Position numbers and translations under genes: made by a program. The notes beneath the pieces were generated by a model. The model saw only the letters and a list, made by a program, of their open reading frames with translations, was not told where the DNA came from and made no database searches. 64,000 nt of DNA from Planctomycetota bacterium (lineage in GTDB: Bacteria; Planctomycetota; JAPUJT01), in assembly GCA_027296055.1 (NCBI GenBank), contig JAPUJT010000069.1, positions 1-64,000 of the forward strand, written 5' to 3'. Of the stretch, positions 41,778 through 50,330 are shown in pieces; the stretch's first letter is position 1, and every line of letters starts with the position of its first letter.

Positions 41778-44098
41778 CAGATGAGCGTCTCGATCAGCGA
41801 TCGGGAAAGCGCCTTGCCCCTCGGGCCCACTTCCATCGGTGTCCCGGTGCAGGCAGGGCAGCCCGACTTGCAAGGGCATTCCGCTACGATTTGCCGGCAA
41901 ACCTCCAGGATGGCCCCGCGCACCTCGAAGGCCTTCTCTGCCAGACCGACCCCGCTCGGGTATCTGTCGTAGAGATAGATGCAGGGCGAGTCGTACTTCT
42001 TGGAGACGATTTCGGTCGCGAGGCGAACGTCCGCCGGATCGGTCCGAAGGAAGAGGGGCACACAGCGCCGGAGCAGGTGGCCCACCCCCAGGAGCGCCCC
42101 CCCGCCGTGCGAGTCGTAGAGCCCGACTCGCGCCGCCACGAGGCGAGGGATCACGATCCAGAACGCGGTCGTGTCCATCTCCTCAGGAGGAAGACGTATC
42201 GGAGCGGCGCCAAGGTTCTCTCGCGTGTAGAAGCGGATCTTCTTGTAAAGGATCGCCTGCGTGGAGACGAAGACCTCGCCCTGGTAGAAGACGACGGAAT
42301 CTCCCCGAGCCTCGCGGTCCTCATGAAGGATCTGGATCTCGGTGGACCCCTCCGCCTCGGTGTAGTAATCCACATCGGTCCGGCGACCCCGCGCCACGCG
42401 GGAATCGTAATCGAGCGACTCGATCTGATAGATCTCGCCCTGGACCCCGTAGATCGCCCCCTCATGGCAGAGGAAGGGTGCGCTGGGACGATCCACCGTC
42501 CCGATGGCCGCTCCGGTCTCGGCGTCGTGAACGACGAAGTTGTCGAGGTCCGTCGCTTCGAGGCTGACCCCTTCCGCCGGGTAGAACGGCGCCGTCCAGT
42601 AATGGACGCCTCCTCGTTCCGTCAGGATACGCGCCGTGCGTTCCAGATAGCGTACGATCTCGGACACCTCCTCGGGGGGGAGATCACCGAACGGCTCCCC
42701 CTTCCGGAATGGCAGCTCGAAGGCGGAGCACTTCAAGTGGTTGGTCAGGATCAGGGGGTTGTTCGCATGGATCCGAACTTCCTCGGGCGTCCCATCGAAG
42801 ATGTACTCCGGGTGGGACATGATGTACTGATCGATGGCGTTCGATTTGCCGACCATCAGGACGAGGGACCGGCCCGATCTCCGCCCCGCGCGGCCCGCCT
42901 GTTGCCAGAGGCTCGAGAGGCTTCCCGGATAACCTCCCAGGACGCAGACGTCGAGAGAACCGATATCGATGCCCAGCTCGAGGGCGTTGGTTGAGACCAC
43001 GGCAAGAACCGTCCCGTCGCGGAGACCCGACTCGATCTCACGCCGTAAGTTGGGGAGGTACCCTCCCCGGTAGCCGCGGACTCGATCCGGCGGCCATCCC
43101 TTCCGCTCGTACAGTTCCTTGAGATACCTCGTGAGGACCTCCACCTGGCTTCGCGTCCGGACGAAGAAGATCGTCTGGAGCCCCAGGTCGGCGAATGTGC
43201 CGGCGAGACGGCGCACCTCCTCGAGATGATTCGCCCTCAGGCCGATCGACGGCTCCACCATCGGAGGGTTGTACAGGATGAAATCCTTGTCGCCGCGGGG
43301 GGCGCCGCTGCGCTGGATCAGCTCCATGGGGAGCCCGACGAGCTCCTCGGAGAGGGATTTCGGATTCGCGATCGTGGCGGAGCAGGTGATGAACTGCGGC
43401 TCGGCCCCATAGTGAGACGCCACGCGCCGGAGGCGGCGAATCACATTGGCCACGTGGCTGCCGAAGACGCCGCTGTAAGAATGAATTTCGTCTATGACGA
43501 CATAACGCAGCGACTGGAACAGTTTGGTCCACTTGGGATGGTTCGGGAGGATCCCCGTGTGCAGCATGTAGGGATTGGTGACGATGATCTGGCCCCGCTC
43601 CCGGAGGGCCCGGCGAGTGCCGCCCGGGGTGTCGCCGTCGTAGGTGTAACACGGAATCTCCCGGTCGAGCCGCCCTTCCAGTTTCCCGTCGGGTCGCCCG
43701 ACGAGTCGATTGATCAGCCCGTTCAGTTCGTCCACCTGATCTCTGGAGAGGGCCTTGGTGGGAAAGAGATAGAGAGCCGTCGTTCCGGGCTCGGTCAGGA
43801 TGTCGTGAAGAACAGGGAGGTTGTAGCAGAGCGTCTTTCCCGACGCGGTGGGCGTGACGATCGTCGTTCCCTTGCCCTGCCGTATCGACCGCCATGCATC
43901 CGCCTGATGGGAGTAGAGCCGTTCGATCCCACCGGAGCGCAGCGCCTCCTGCAGATCGGGATGGAGATCCTCCGGGAATGGGGACCAGTCTCCTTCCGAT
44001 CCGGGCAGCACCTTCCAGTGAGTGATGTTCTCCATCACGCTGGAAGAAGATCGCAGTTTGTCAATCAGTCCGTCTACGGACATGGAGGAGGCGCCCAT
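41777..44098 (-). CDS. MrfA/YprA-like DEAD/DEAH helicase with C-terminal Cys cluster (DUF1998)
   Basis: 773 aa from the ATG at 44098 (GAGGTG upstream; a GTG at 44149 is possible). The superfamily 2 core has Walker A TPTASGKT (82-89), 'VVIDEIHSYSGVFGSH' (motif II) and the second RecA lobe ending 'QQAGRAGRRSGRSL'. The C-terminal part carries the DUF1998-type cluster 'ECPCKSGCPACTGTP', a zinc site. In Bacillus subtilis the homologous mrfA-mrfB pair repairs mitomycin C lesions independently of UvrABC. Here the gene is likewise directly followed by an MrfB-like nuclease gene with a TGATG overlap. This is a firm family call; the function is inferred. Confidence 0.9.
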   Translation of the reverse strand: MGASSMSVDGLIDKLRSSSSVMENITHWKVLPGSEGDWSPFPEDLHPDLQEALRSGGIERLYSHQADAWRSIRQGKGTTIVTPTASGKTLCYNLPVLHDILTEPGTTALYLFPTKALSRDQVDELNGLINRLVGRPDGKLEGRLDREIPCYTYDGDTPGGTRRALRERGQIIVTNPYMLHTGILPNHPKWTKLFQSLRYVVIDEIHSYSGVFGSHVANVIRRLRRVASHYGAEPQFITCSATIANPKSLSEELVGLPMELIQRSGAPRGDKDFILYNPPMVEPSIGLRANHLEEVRRLAGTFADLGLQTIFFVRTRSQVEVLTRYLKELYERKGWPPDRVRGYRGGYLPNLRREIESGLRDGTVLAVVSTNALELGIDIGSLDVCVLGGYPGSLSSLWQQAGRAGRRSGRSLVLMVGKSNAIDQYIMSHPEYIFDGTPEEVRIHANNPLILTNHLKCSAFELPFRKGEPFGDLPPEEVSEIVRYLERTARILTERGGVHYWTAPFYPAEGVSLEATDLDNFVVHDAETGAAIGTVDRPSAPFLCHEGAIYGVQGEIYQIESLDYDSRVARGRRTDVDYYTEAEGSTEIQILHEDREARGDSVVFYQGEVFVSTQAILYKKIRFYTRENLGAAPIRLPPEEMDTTAFWIVIPRLVAARVGLYDSHGGGALLGVGHLLRRCVPLFLRTDPADVRLATEIVSKKYDSPCIYLYDRYPSGVGLAEKAFEVRGAILEVCRQIVAECPCKSGCPACTGTPMEVGPRGKALSRSLIETLI

Positions 44099-44258
44099 CT
44101 CGAAGCTCACCTCGCCGAGGGCGGAGAGATGACCCTTCCGGGGGATCACCCTTCGGACAGATGACTGGGGTCAGGGGGAATCCTTTTCCTCGTTACCTGA
44201 GTAAGCCTAACATGCGACTCCGACAGCACGTTGCGTAGATCGGCCGTCGTCGCCGAAT

Positions 44259-44292
44259 GGATGTCGGACCCCCCCTACGGATGTCGGACCCC
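44259..44292. repeat. Tandem 14-bp direct repeat, possible operator
   Basis: GGATGTCGGACCCC occurs at 44259-44272 and again at 44279-44292, exactly 20 bases apart start to start (two helical turns). It lies between the divergent mrfA and radical SAM genes, immediately upstream of a TACAAT (44297-44302) that could be the -10 of the radical SAM gene. Two in-phase direct repeats suit a dimeric regulator; the regulator is unknown. Confidence 0.45.
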
Positions 44293-44315
44293 GATGTACA
44301 ATAGGCTTGCTTCCA

Positions 44316-45353
44316 ATGGCGATTCTCAGGGTCGAGAACCCACCCAATCCGTGGGCGTCCTCCTTCGTGGAGTATCTGGGCGAGGCTCCTCGCGCCTCCC
44401 TCGAGGTCTTCGAAGACGAGACTCGCGAGATCCTCTCGAGGAACGAGAGTCCGGACGTCCCCTTTCGTTGGTCGGTCAATCCGTATCGCGGCTGCTATCA
44501 CGGATGCGCCTACTGCTACGCCCGGCCGTCTCACGAGTATCTGGGCTTCGGCTCCGGCACCGATTTCGAGCGAAAGATAGTCGTCAAGCGGAAGGCACCG
44601 GGGCTCCTTCGCCGCGCCTTCGAGCGACCGTCATGGAAGGGTGAGCTGATCGCCTTTTCCGGTGACACCGATTGCTACCAGCCCCTGGAGGCGTCGCTGG
44701 AGCTGACGAAGAGATGCCTCGAAGTCTGCCTGGAGTATCGCAATCCGATCGGCGTGGTCACCAAGAGCGCCCTCGTGGAACGCGATGCGGATCTCCTCGG
44801 TCGGATCTCCCGTGAAGCGTCCTGCAGCGTGATGTTCAGCATCCCTTTCCTGGACGAGGAATCCGCCCGGGCGATCGAATCGTACGCCCCGTCCCCGCGG
44901 CTACGGCTCCGCGCGATGAAGGCCGTTCATGACGCCGGGGTCGAGGTCGGTGTGTTGATCGCTCCCGTTATCCCGGGCCTCAGCGACAGGGAGATACCCG
45001 CCGTGCTGAAGGCCGCCCGCGAGGCCGGGGCTACCCGGGCGGGGATCGTGGCCCTGCGGCTGCCGGGCAACGTCGAGGGCGTCTTTCTCGGTCGGCTGCG
45101 TCAGGCGATGCCGGATCGGGCGAAGAGGGTCGAGGCCCGCATCCGGGAGATGCGAGGGGGACGGCTGTACGACCCACGCTTCGGGAGCCGCATGCGGGGC
45201 CAGGGGAAATACTGGGCGGGGATCGAATCCGTCTTCGAGGTGTGGCGACGAAAGTTGGGCTACGACGATGCACCTTCCGAACCCGCTCCCGCCACCTTTC
45301 GACGCCCCGGCGTGAAGGGTCAGACGTATCTGCCCTTCGCCGCAGAGAATTGA
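44316..45353 (+). CDS. Radical SAM protein, spore photoproduct lyase-related (PA0069/Rv2578c type)
   Basis: 345 aa from the ATG at 44316; a TTG at 44307 is also in frame. The [4Fe-4S] motif is C60-x3-C64-x2-C67 in 'NPYRGCYHGCAYCYARPSHEYLG', exactly the PA0069/Rv2578c variant, with 'FSGDTDCYQPLE' and 'TKSALVERD' following. The family is distantly related to spore photoproduct lyase and is often suspected of a DNA-repair role; no activity is proven. It stands divergent from mrfA-mrfB, with a direct repeat in the shared upstream region. Confidence 0.88.
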   Translation: MAILRVENPPNPWASSFVEYLGEAPRASLEVFEDETREILSRNESPDVPFRWSVNPYRGCYHGCAYCYARPSHEYLGFGSGTDFERKIVVKRKAPGLLRRAFERPSWKGELIAFSGDTDCYQPLEASLELTKRCLEVCLEYRNPIGVVTKSALVERDADLLGRISREASCSVMFSIPFLDEESARAIESYAPSPRLRLRAMKAVHDAGVEVGVLIAPVIPGLSDREIPAVLKAAREAGATRAGIVALRLPGNVEGVFLGRLRQAMPDRAKRVEARIREMRGGRLYDPRFGSRMRGQGKYWAGIESVFEVWRRKLGYDDAPSEPAPATFRRPGVKGQTYLPFAAEN

Positions 45354-45404
45354 CAAGACCCCATTCCGTTGATTAGCTAGACCGCGTCAGATGGGAGAAT
45401 CGAC

Positions 45405-46100
45405 GTGCCTGAAGAAACAAGCAAAGCGCCGGAAGATAATAAACGAGAGGCCGACAGGGCGGCGAGAGACTCCCGGGTCTTCATCCGTCCTCTCCCCAAG
45501 ATCGTCTTTCTCTATCCGACCGCGATCGCCGCGCTCGTTTGCTTTGTCGGGCAGGGGGCCGGGGGACCGACTGAGCTGAGCTCCACGTTCGGCCTGATCT
45601 TCTTTCTTACGCTCGCCCTGAACCTGCCCGTCGTCGCCTTCAATTTTTCGCGGCTCACCTTCGTCGTCCTCGTGCTCCTCGTCATCCTCATGGCCGTCCT
45701 GAAGGCCTGGACCCCCGTCTTCGGTTTCCTCGGCGAGAGGCAGATCGCCGCCACGTCACCTTTCTATTTCTGGTTCTTCGCCCTAATGGTCGCGATCTAT
45801 CTCGGGGTCTTCATCCAGACGCGCTTCGACTACTGGGAGCTCACTCACAACGAGCTTCTCCACCACCACGGCTTCCTGGGCGACGTCGACCGCTATCCGG
45901 CTCCGGGGCTCCGGATCACCAAGGAGGTGGACGACGTCTTCGAGTTCATGCTCCTGGGGGCGGGTCGGCTGGTGATCCAGCCGCCCGTGGAGCCTCGCGC
46001 CATCGTCCTCGAGAGCGTACCCCGCGTGAACTACATCGAGGAGCGCCTCAAGGATGTCCTCTCCACCCTCAAGGTAACCGTCGGAAACCCCGGACTTTAA
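45405..46100 (+). CDS. Conserved membrane protein of unknown function
   Basis: 231 aa, GTG start at 45405 with GGGAG seven bases upstream. A charged N-terminal tail (about 1-30) precedes four hydrophobic segments (about 31-50, 60-80, 83-98 and 120-140). The C-terminal part (about 145-231) is soluble and cytoplasmic-looking, with 'DYWELTHNELLHHHGFLGDVDRY', resembling PH-like membrane-associated domains. No enzymatic motif is visible. It ends 21 bases before palindromic repeat copy 2. Confidence 0.7.
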   Translation: MPEETSKAPEDNKREADRAARDSRVFIRPLPKIVFLYPTAIAALVCFVGQGAGGPTELSSTFGLIFFLTLALNLPVVAFNFSRLTFVVLVLLVILMAVLKAWTPVFGFLGERQIAATSPFYFWFFALMVAIYLGVFIQTRFDYWELTHNELLHHHGFLGDVDRYPAPGLRITKEVDDVFEFMLLGAGRLVIQPPVEPRAIVLESVPRVNYIEERLKDVLSTLKVTVGNPGL

Positions 46101-46121
46101 TCACCAAGAAGAGTTTAGTGT

Positions 46122-46168
46122 CGCGCACCAACCCCCCCGGCGAGTGCCGAGTTTGGTGCGCGTCATGA
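46122..46168. repeat. Palindromic repeat, copy 2 (10-bp arms, 21-nt spacer)
   Basis: CGCGCACCAA (46122-46131) and TTGGTGCGCG (46153-46162) form a perfect 10-bp inverted repeat around 21 nt, matching copy 1 at 2819-2865. The flank TCATGA is shared in inverted orientation. It sits between two convergent genes, 21 bases after one stop (46100) and 13 bases before the other (46176), the position of a bidirectional 3' hairpin. There are no T-runs on either side. Confidence 0.65.
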
Positions 46169-46175
46169 AACTATT

Positions 46176-47180
46176 TCAGGTGCGGGCCTTCTCGATGATG
46201 CTCTCGAATCCATCGACATCACGGAGCGGAGTGAAGGCAGGTTCCTCCTGGATCATGATGCGGCTGGCGAATCCACGCTCTACGGATTTGCGCAGAGATT
46301 CGATGGCCCGGGCGGGCTCTCCGAGCTGGGAGTGTGCGCGGGCGAGGTGATAGTCTGCGCCTCCGAGGCCAGGATCGATCCGGATTGCCTTCTCGATGTG
46401 TTCTCTCGCATCCTTCCAGCGCCCCAGGGCGGCCTTCGAGATCCCCACGGCCAGCTGCGTTTCGGATGATTCCGGCTCATTCTCGAGCGCCTCCTCACAC
46501 AGGCGGAGCGATTCCGCGTGATCTCCCTCGTCCCTGGCGATGGCGGCCAGGGTGAGGCGCGCGTCCTTGTTCATGGTGTCCTGGACGAGGATCTCGTTGA
46601 GTTGCTGCTTCGCCAGCTTCTTCTCCCCTTTTCCGAGGGAGATCACGGCGAGCCCATAGAGGATCTCGGGAATCGACTGGCCGCTCGGCGCTCCTTTCAT
46701 ATAGGCGTCCTGCGCTTCGTCGAAATTCCCCAAAGAAAGATACGCCTCCCCCAGGGCGAGGTGGGCATCCCGATGTCTCGGCAGGGCTTCGACGACCTTG
46801 TGCAGGACGTCGACCGACTTCTGAAAATCACCCTGCTTGAGCAGGCACATCCCGAGTCCTAGCTGGGACCGCATCCTTCTCGGGTCGATCTCGACCGCCT
46901 CCTGGAAGGAGCGGATCGCCGCCTCGATGTTCCCCTGCCCGAGGTAGGCCCTCGCCATATGGTCTCGAGGCATCCAGCGATAGGGTTGGAGGTCGCGTGC
47001 CTTCTGGAAGCAGTAAACCGCTGATTCGAAATCTTGGCTTTTGAGGAATTGCATCCCGGTCTGCAGGTGTCGGTAATAGGGAAGACCCCTGAGCCCCGCG
47101 GCGGTGACGAAGATGAAGAAGAAGATGATGGCGGGCCAGATCCACCATCCGATCGTGAATGCGAACATGTAGGCTTGCAT
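46176..47180 (-). CDS. Membrane-anchored TPR protein
   Basis: 334 aa. One N-terminal transmembrane helix (about 8-30, 'GWWIWPAIIFFFIFVTAAG') is followed by about seven TPR units (35-320), e.g. 'AVYCFQKARDLQPYRWMPRDHMARAYLGQGNIEAAIRSFQEA'. The layout resembles LapB/YciM, although the rubredoxin-like Cys pairs of LapB are absent, so I do not use that name. It probably scaffolds protein partners on the cytoplasmic or periplasmic face of the inner membrane. It is the last gene of the minus-strand series starting with the lipoprotein at 50213. Confidence 0.8.
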   Translation of the reverse strand: MQAYMFAFTIGWWIWPAIIFFFIFVTAAGLRGLPYYRHLQTGMQFLKSQDFESAVYCFQKARDLQPYRWMPRDHMARAYLGQGNIEAAIRSFQEAVEIDPRRMRSQLGLGMCLLKQGDFQKSVDVLHKVVEALPRHRDAHLALGEAYLSLGNFDEAQDAYMKGAPSGQSIPEILYGLAVISLGKGEKKLAKQQLNEILVQDTMNKDARLTLAAIARDEGDHAESLRLCEEALENEPESSETQLAVGISKAALGRWKDAREHIEKAIRIDPGLGGADYHLARAHSQLGEPARAIESLRKSVERGFASRIMIQEEPAFTPLRDVDGFESIIEKART

Positions 47181-47217
47181 CGAGGAGTCCCCCGTGGCGC
47201 GTTCCGGCGAATTTCCT

Positions 47218-47583
47218 CTACGTCATCCCGCGGGCCTCGGCGAGCTTGAGCAGGATGAATCGGTAGATGGCGTCCTTTTCGTCCTTGGAGATTCGGGTGA
47301 ACTGGACTCCCATTCCCTTCTTCTTACCCTGCTCCGTCACCCACCGTATCTCTCCCACGGCATCCACCCCCACGACATCCGCCAGGTCCGGGGGATCGGT
47401 CAGATCGAAGAAGACCCGGACGAGGGTGCCCTGGGGCAGGCAGGCGGCGGCTTCACAGAAGACTCCGTCGGGGCCCAGGTTGACGATCGTTGTATCCAGG
47501 GGCAGGACCTCGGCCTCCAAGGCCGCGATCTTCGCCGCAATTCGAATGTCCAGGCGTCGAAATCGTCGCTTGTCTGCTGTCAT
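47218..47583 (-). CDS. PilZ-domain protein
   Basis: 121 aa. 'KRRFRRLDIRIAAKI' near the start (RxxxR-like c-di-GMP contact), 'IVNLGPDGVFCEA' in the place of the [DN]xSxxG motif, and 'GMGVQFTRIS' near the end outline a PilZ fold. The second motif reads NLGPDG, so the usual serine is replaced and c-di-GMP affinity may be reduced. PilZ proteins act as effectors of motility or exopolysaccharide control. It lies between the WYL regulator and the TPR gene on the same strand. Confidence 0.75.
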   Translation of the reverse strand: MTADKRRFRRLDIRIAAKIAALEAEVLPLDTTIVNLGPDGVFCEAAACLPQGTLVRVFFDLTDPPDLADVVGVDAVGEIRWVTEQGKKKGMGVQFTRISKDEKDAIYRFILLKLAEARGMT

Positions 47584-47659
47584 GCTCTTCCCATTCTCGC
47601 GGCGAGTATCCTAACGCCAAGGGCGAGCCTGTTCCAGATCGCACTGGACCCCTGCGGGA

Positions 47660-48637
47660 TCAGCGAGCGGCGTACGACGCGATGAGGCCTTCCAGTTGTT
47701 CGGCCAGGCAACGGCGAAGCTCCGTCGGTTGGAGGATCTCGGCGGCGTCACCGTACTGCAGCACCCAGGAGATGAGGAACTCGGTGGTCTCCGCATAGAT
47801 GGTCACGATCACGGATCCGTCCTTTTGCTCCTTCAGGTTTCTCTCGGGGGTCCCCTCTCGAATCCATGGGGCTATCGACGGCGAGAAACGCACCTCCGCC
47901 TTCACGCGTCGCTTCAAGGGCTCGTAGAGGTCCCGAGGGCGGTAGTCCTCGGGACGGAAGTCCTCCGGCACGGTGAAGGTCTCTTCCAGCACCTGGATCG
48001 ACTTGATCCGGTCCACCCGAAACGATTGGACCTGCCTCTTCCGCACGTCGTGAGCGGCCAGGTACCAGTCCCCCCCCTGGTAGATCACCGAGTAGGGCCT
48101 CAGCTTCCGCCTACTCAGAGCGCGAGACCTCGGCGAGTAGTACTCCAGCTCCAGGACCTTGGTCTCAGCGATCGCCTTCTCGATCTGCTCGATGCGGGGC
48201 CCGACCATTCCTCGACCCTCCTGGACGGCGACACGGCGGACGAGGCTCTTGAGGGTCGCTTGATCTCCCGACGAGAGCATGTCCTCCAGCTTATCCAGCA
48301 GGCTCTGGATCGCCTCCTCGTGCGGCGCGCTGGACCGAGCGAGGTGCTGCTGGAGAACCGCTGCCAGGCTGAGGGCCTCGGGCAGCGTCAACCGAAGGGG
48401 GCGACGAAAATGAGCCCCGAAGGACAGAGTGATCTTCTCTCCGTCGCGATGGACTCCGATGTAGTCGTGCGGGTAGTAGGGAGGCACTCCGCAGAGAATG
48501 ACCCGGCGGAGGTACTGCTCCACCTCCTTCTCGGTGCAGCGGAGGAAGCGCGCGATCTCCCCGAGTTCCGCCCCGGGGCGTTTCCGGAGGTAGGAGATCA
48601 GATTCAGAACCCCCCGCATCTCTTCGGTGATCGCCAA
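47660..48637 (-). CDS. WYL-domain transcriptional regulator, PafC-like
   Basis: 325 aa. An N-terminal winged-helix part (about 1-65, 'MRGVLNLISYLRKRPGAELGEIARFLRC') precedes the WYL domain (about 145-240, 'LELEYYSPRSRALSRRKLRPYSVIYQGGDWYLAAHD') and a WCX extension ('ISWVLQYGDAAEILQP'). WYL domains bind ligands or nucleic acid. In mycobacteria the PafB-PafC pair activates the LexA-independent DNA-damage response. This gene stands 56 bases after a second WYL gene in the same orientation, the same arrangement. Target promoters are unknown. Confidence 0.85.
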   Translation of the reverse strand: MAITEEMRGVLNLISYLRKRPGAELGEIARFLRCTEKEVEQYLRRVILCGVPPYYPHDYIGVHRDGEKITLSFGAHFRRPLRLTLPEALSLAAVLQQHLARSSAPHEEAIQSLLDKLEDMLSSGDQATLKSLVRRVAVQEGRGMVGPRIEQIEKAIAETKVLELEYYSPRSRALSRRKLRPYSVIYQGGDWYLAAHDVRKRQVQSFRVDRIKSIQVLEETFTVPEDFRPEDYRPRDLYEPLKRRVKAEVRFSPSIAPWIREGTPERNLKEQKDGSVIVTIYAETTEFLISWVLQYGDAAEILQPTELRRCLAEQLEGLIASYAAR

Positions 48638-48693
48638 CGCTCGTTCGTCCTTTCAGGGGCGGATGATCATTTCAGAGCGGAAGCCCTTGCCCT

Positions 48694-49758
48694 CTATCTT
48701 CCATACTTGGCGCGGGTGGCCTGGAGCATCTCGAGCATCGATCGGCGGAGGGGAGCGGGTGAGACGATCTCGGCCTGGTCTCCGTACTGCAGGACCCACG
48801 TGAACAACCTCTCGGGGGCGTACACATCCAGGTGGAGCCTCCCCCACCCGTCGCCATCCTCTTTCAATGGTTCGTGATGCCCTAGCTCGCCCCGGATCAT
48901 CCAGGCGATGTCTGGATGAAATCGAATCACCGCCTTCACCGGCTTCCCTTCCGCCATCTCCCAGGGCCGCTTGCGGACGAAACGCTCGATGCGAAATCCC
49001 TCCGGGGGAGTGAAAGTGTGCTTCTTGCGGAAGACCTTCACCTCCCCTTGAACCCGATCCACGCGGAACGATCGGACCTCCTTCCTCTCGTACGAGTAGC
49101 CGACGATATACCAGGCCCCCTGGACCAGGGCCATCCCGTACGGATCGACCTTCCGATGGCCCAGACTGTTCCGGGAGAAGGTGTAGTAGGAAAACGAGAC
49201 GCAGGTGTTCGTCAGGACGGCGTCGGAGAGGTTTCTCAGATTCGACTCGAGCCTCCCGGAGCGTCCCCGGCGGCGCTTGGGGGCCTCCGGGACTCTCCCG
49301 AGTACCCGGGAAGGATCGGCGGCGTCGTTTCGATCCAGAGAGTCGTAGGTGAACTTCAACAGGGCCGAGGCAAGATACTCCGCGACCGGCCCCGTCTCCT
49401 CCGAGAGGGCGGTGACGGAGAGGTAATGGAGGAGATGGGCCTCCTCGGGAGAGAGTCGCACAGGCGGAAGGAAGTACTGGTCCTTCGGGATTCCGTACCC
49501 CGCGTTGCCGAAACCATCGTCGGCAACGTACCGGATCGGAATCCCGATCCTTCGGAGCTCCTTCTTGTCGCGCTCGAATCGACGCTCGAGGGTCTTCTCG
49601 TCCGCCCGATCCCCGTAACCTATGACCTTGTCGCGGATCTCGCTCCAGGAAACGGCCACCCGGCTCTTGAGCAGGAAGGAGACGAGGTTCAGTACTCGCT
49701 CGGTCTTGGAGATGTCAGCGCGCTTGCCCTCGGAATGAACGGGGTCCGGGGGCCTCAC
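48694..49758 (-). CDS. WYL-domain transcriptional regulator, PafB-like
   Basis: 354 aa, GTG start overlapping the lipoprotein stop (GTGA). The N-terminal helix-turn-helix begins 'SKTERVLNLVSFLLKSRVAVSWSEI' and continues 'EKTLERRFERDKKELRRIGIPI', the standard PafB/YafY-type DNA-binding start. The WYL core is near 'VSFSYYTFSRNSLGHRKVDPYGMALVQGAWYIVGYSYERKEVRSFRVDRV' (about 190-240). A WCX extension follows ('FTWVLQYGDQAEIV'). Together with the next gene it could form a heterodimeric regulator. Confidence 0.86.
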   Translation of the reverse strand: MRPPDPVHSEGKRADISKTERVLNLVSFLLKSRVAVSWSEIRDKVIGYGDRADEKTLERRFERDKKELRRIGIPIRYVADDGFGNAGYGIPKDQYFLPPVRLSPEEAHLLHYLSVTALSEETGPVAEYLASALLKFTYDSLDRNDAADPSRVLGRVPEAPKRRRGRSGRLESNLRNLSDAVLTNTCVSFSYYTFSRNSLGHRKVDPYGMALVQGAWYIVGYSYERKEVRSFRVDRVQGEVKVFRKKHTFTPPEGFRIERFVRKRPWEMAEGKPVKAVIRFHPDIAWMIRGELGHHEPLKEDGDGWGRLHLDVYAPERLFTWVLQYGDQAEIVSPAPLRRSMLEMLQATRAKYGR

Positions 49759-50213
49759 CGCGGCCTCACCCCTATCTCGGGAGCGACCATGGGCCCGGCC
49801 CCGGACGGGCCGATCCCTTCCAGGATCCCGTCCTCGAAGAGGAGGGTCTGTCCTTCACCTTCCTCGTCCTCGTAGACCCACACGTCTTGCCTATGGCCCC
49901 CCGTGCTCGCCAAGGTGCTACGCCGGGCGGGTCCGATGGAGTACCGCACCTCCTTTTCGTTCATTCCTCTGATGATTCTCCCCTCGATCACCGGAACCAG
50001 GAATTCCATCCGAATCTCCTCGGACGCGAGCTTGCGGGCCACGCGCTCCACCTCCGGGCGCGCCTTCTCACTGTCGAGATACAGGCGCCTCGCAGGCTCG
50101 CTCATGAAGCGACTGTACTGGCGGAAAAACGTCGACTGCTCCGCCGAGAGAGACGCGCAACCGATCGAGGACGCCATGAGGATGACAGCGAGTAATACCC
50201 GGGAGGCTGGCAA
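49755..50213 (-). CDS. Small lipoprotein (SmpA/OmlA-like repeat?)
   Basis: 152 aa. The TTG at 50213 is preceded by AAGGCGAG and lies about 36 bases after the predicted transcription start. The signal ends in 'SSIGCAS', a good lipobox with Cys near 19. The C-terminal half contains 'RIIRGMNEKEVRYSIGPARR' and then 'DVWVYEDEEGEGQTLLFEDGIL', the 'G-M-t-x-x-x-V...G-P...W-x-Y' pattern of SmpA/OmlA (BamE-like) beta folds. It is first in the operon lipoprotein-WYL-WYL. A BamE role is not claimed. Confidence 0.7.
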   Translation of the reverse strand: MPASRVLLAVILMASSIGCASLSAEQSTFFRQYSRFMSEPARRLYLDSEKARPEVERVARKLASEEIRMEFLVPVIEGRIIRGMNEKEVRYSIGPARRSTLASTGGHRQDVWVYEDEEGEGQTLLFEDGILEGIGPSGAGPMVAPEIGVRPR

Positions 50214-50255
50214 GGGCTCGCCTTTCTGGAGCCGACGATAGAGGGACGGCCCCTT

Positions 50256-50283
50256 ATCTTATTCGTGTTGCTCCATGTGTCAA
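50256..50283 (-). promoter_or_regulatory. Sigma70-type promoter of the lipoprotein-WYL operon
   Basis: Minus-strand TTGACA (50283-50278) and TAAGAT (50261-50256) are 16 bases apart, predicting transcription from about 50249. It is one of the best promoter matches in the window and marks the left boundary of the gene-free region that holds the RNA candidates. Confidence 0.6.
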
Positions 50284-50330
50284 CTGTCCTATCCGTAGAT
50301 GCGCGATGCTCCCGCACAGGGAGTGACAGC

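Noticed and set aside
46176-47180. Calling the membrane TPR protein LapB
   Set aside because: The topology fits, but the C-terminal rubredoxin-like cysteine pairs that define LapB are absent.
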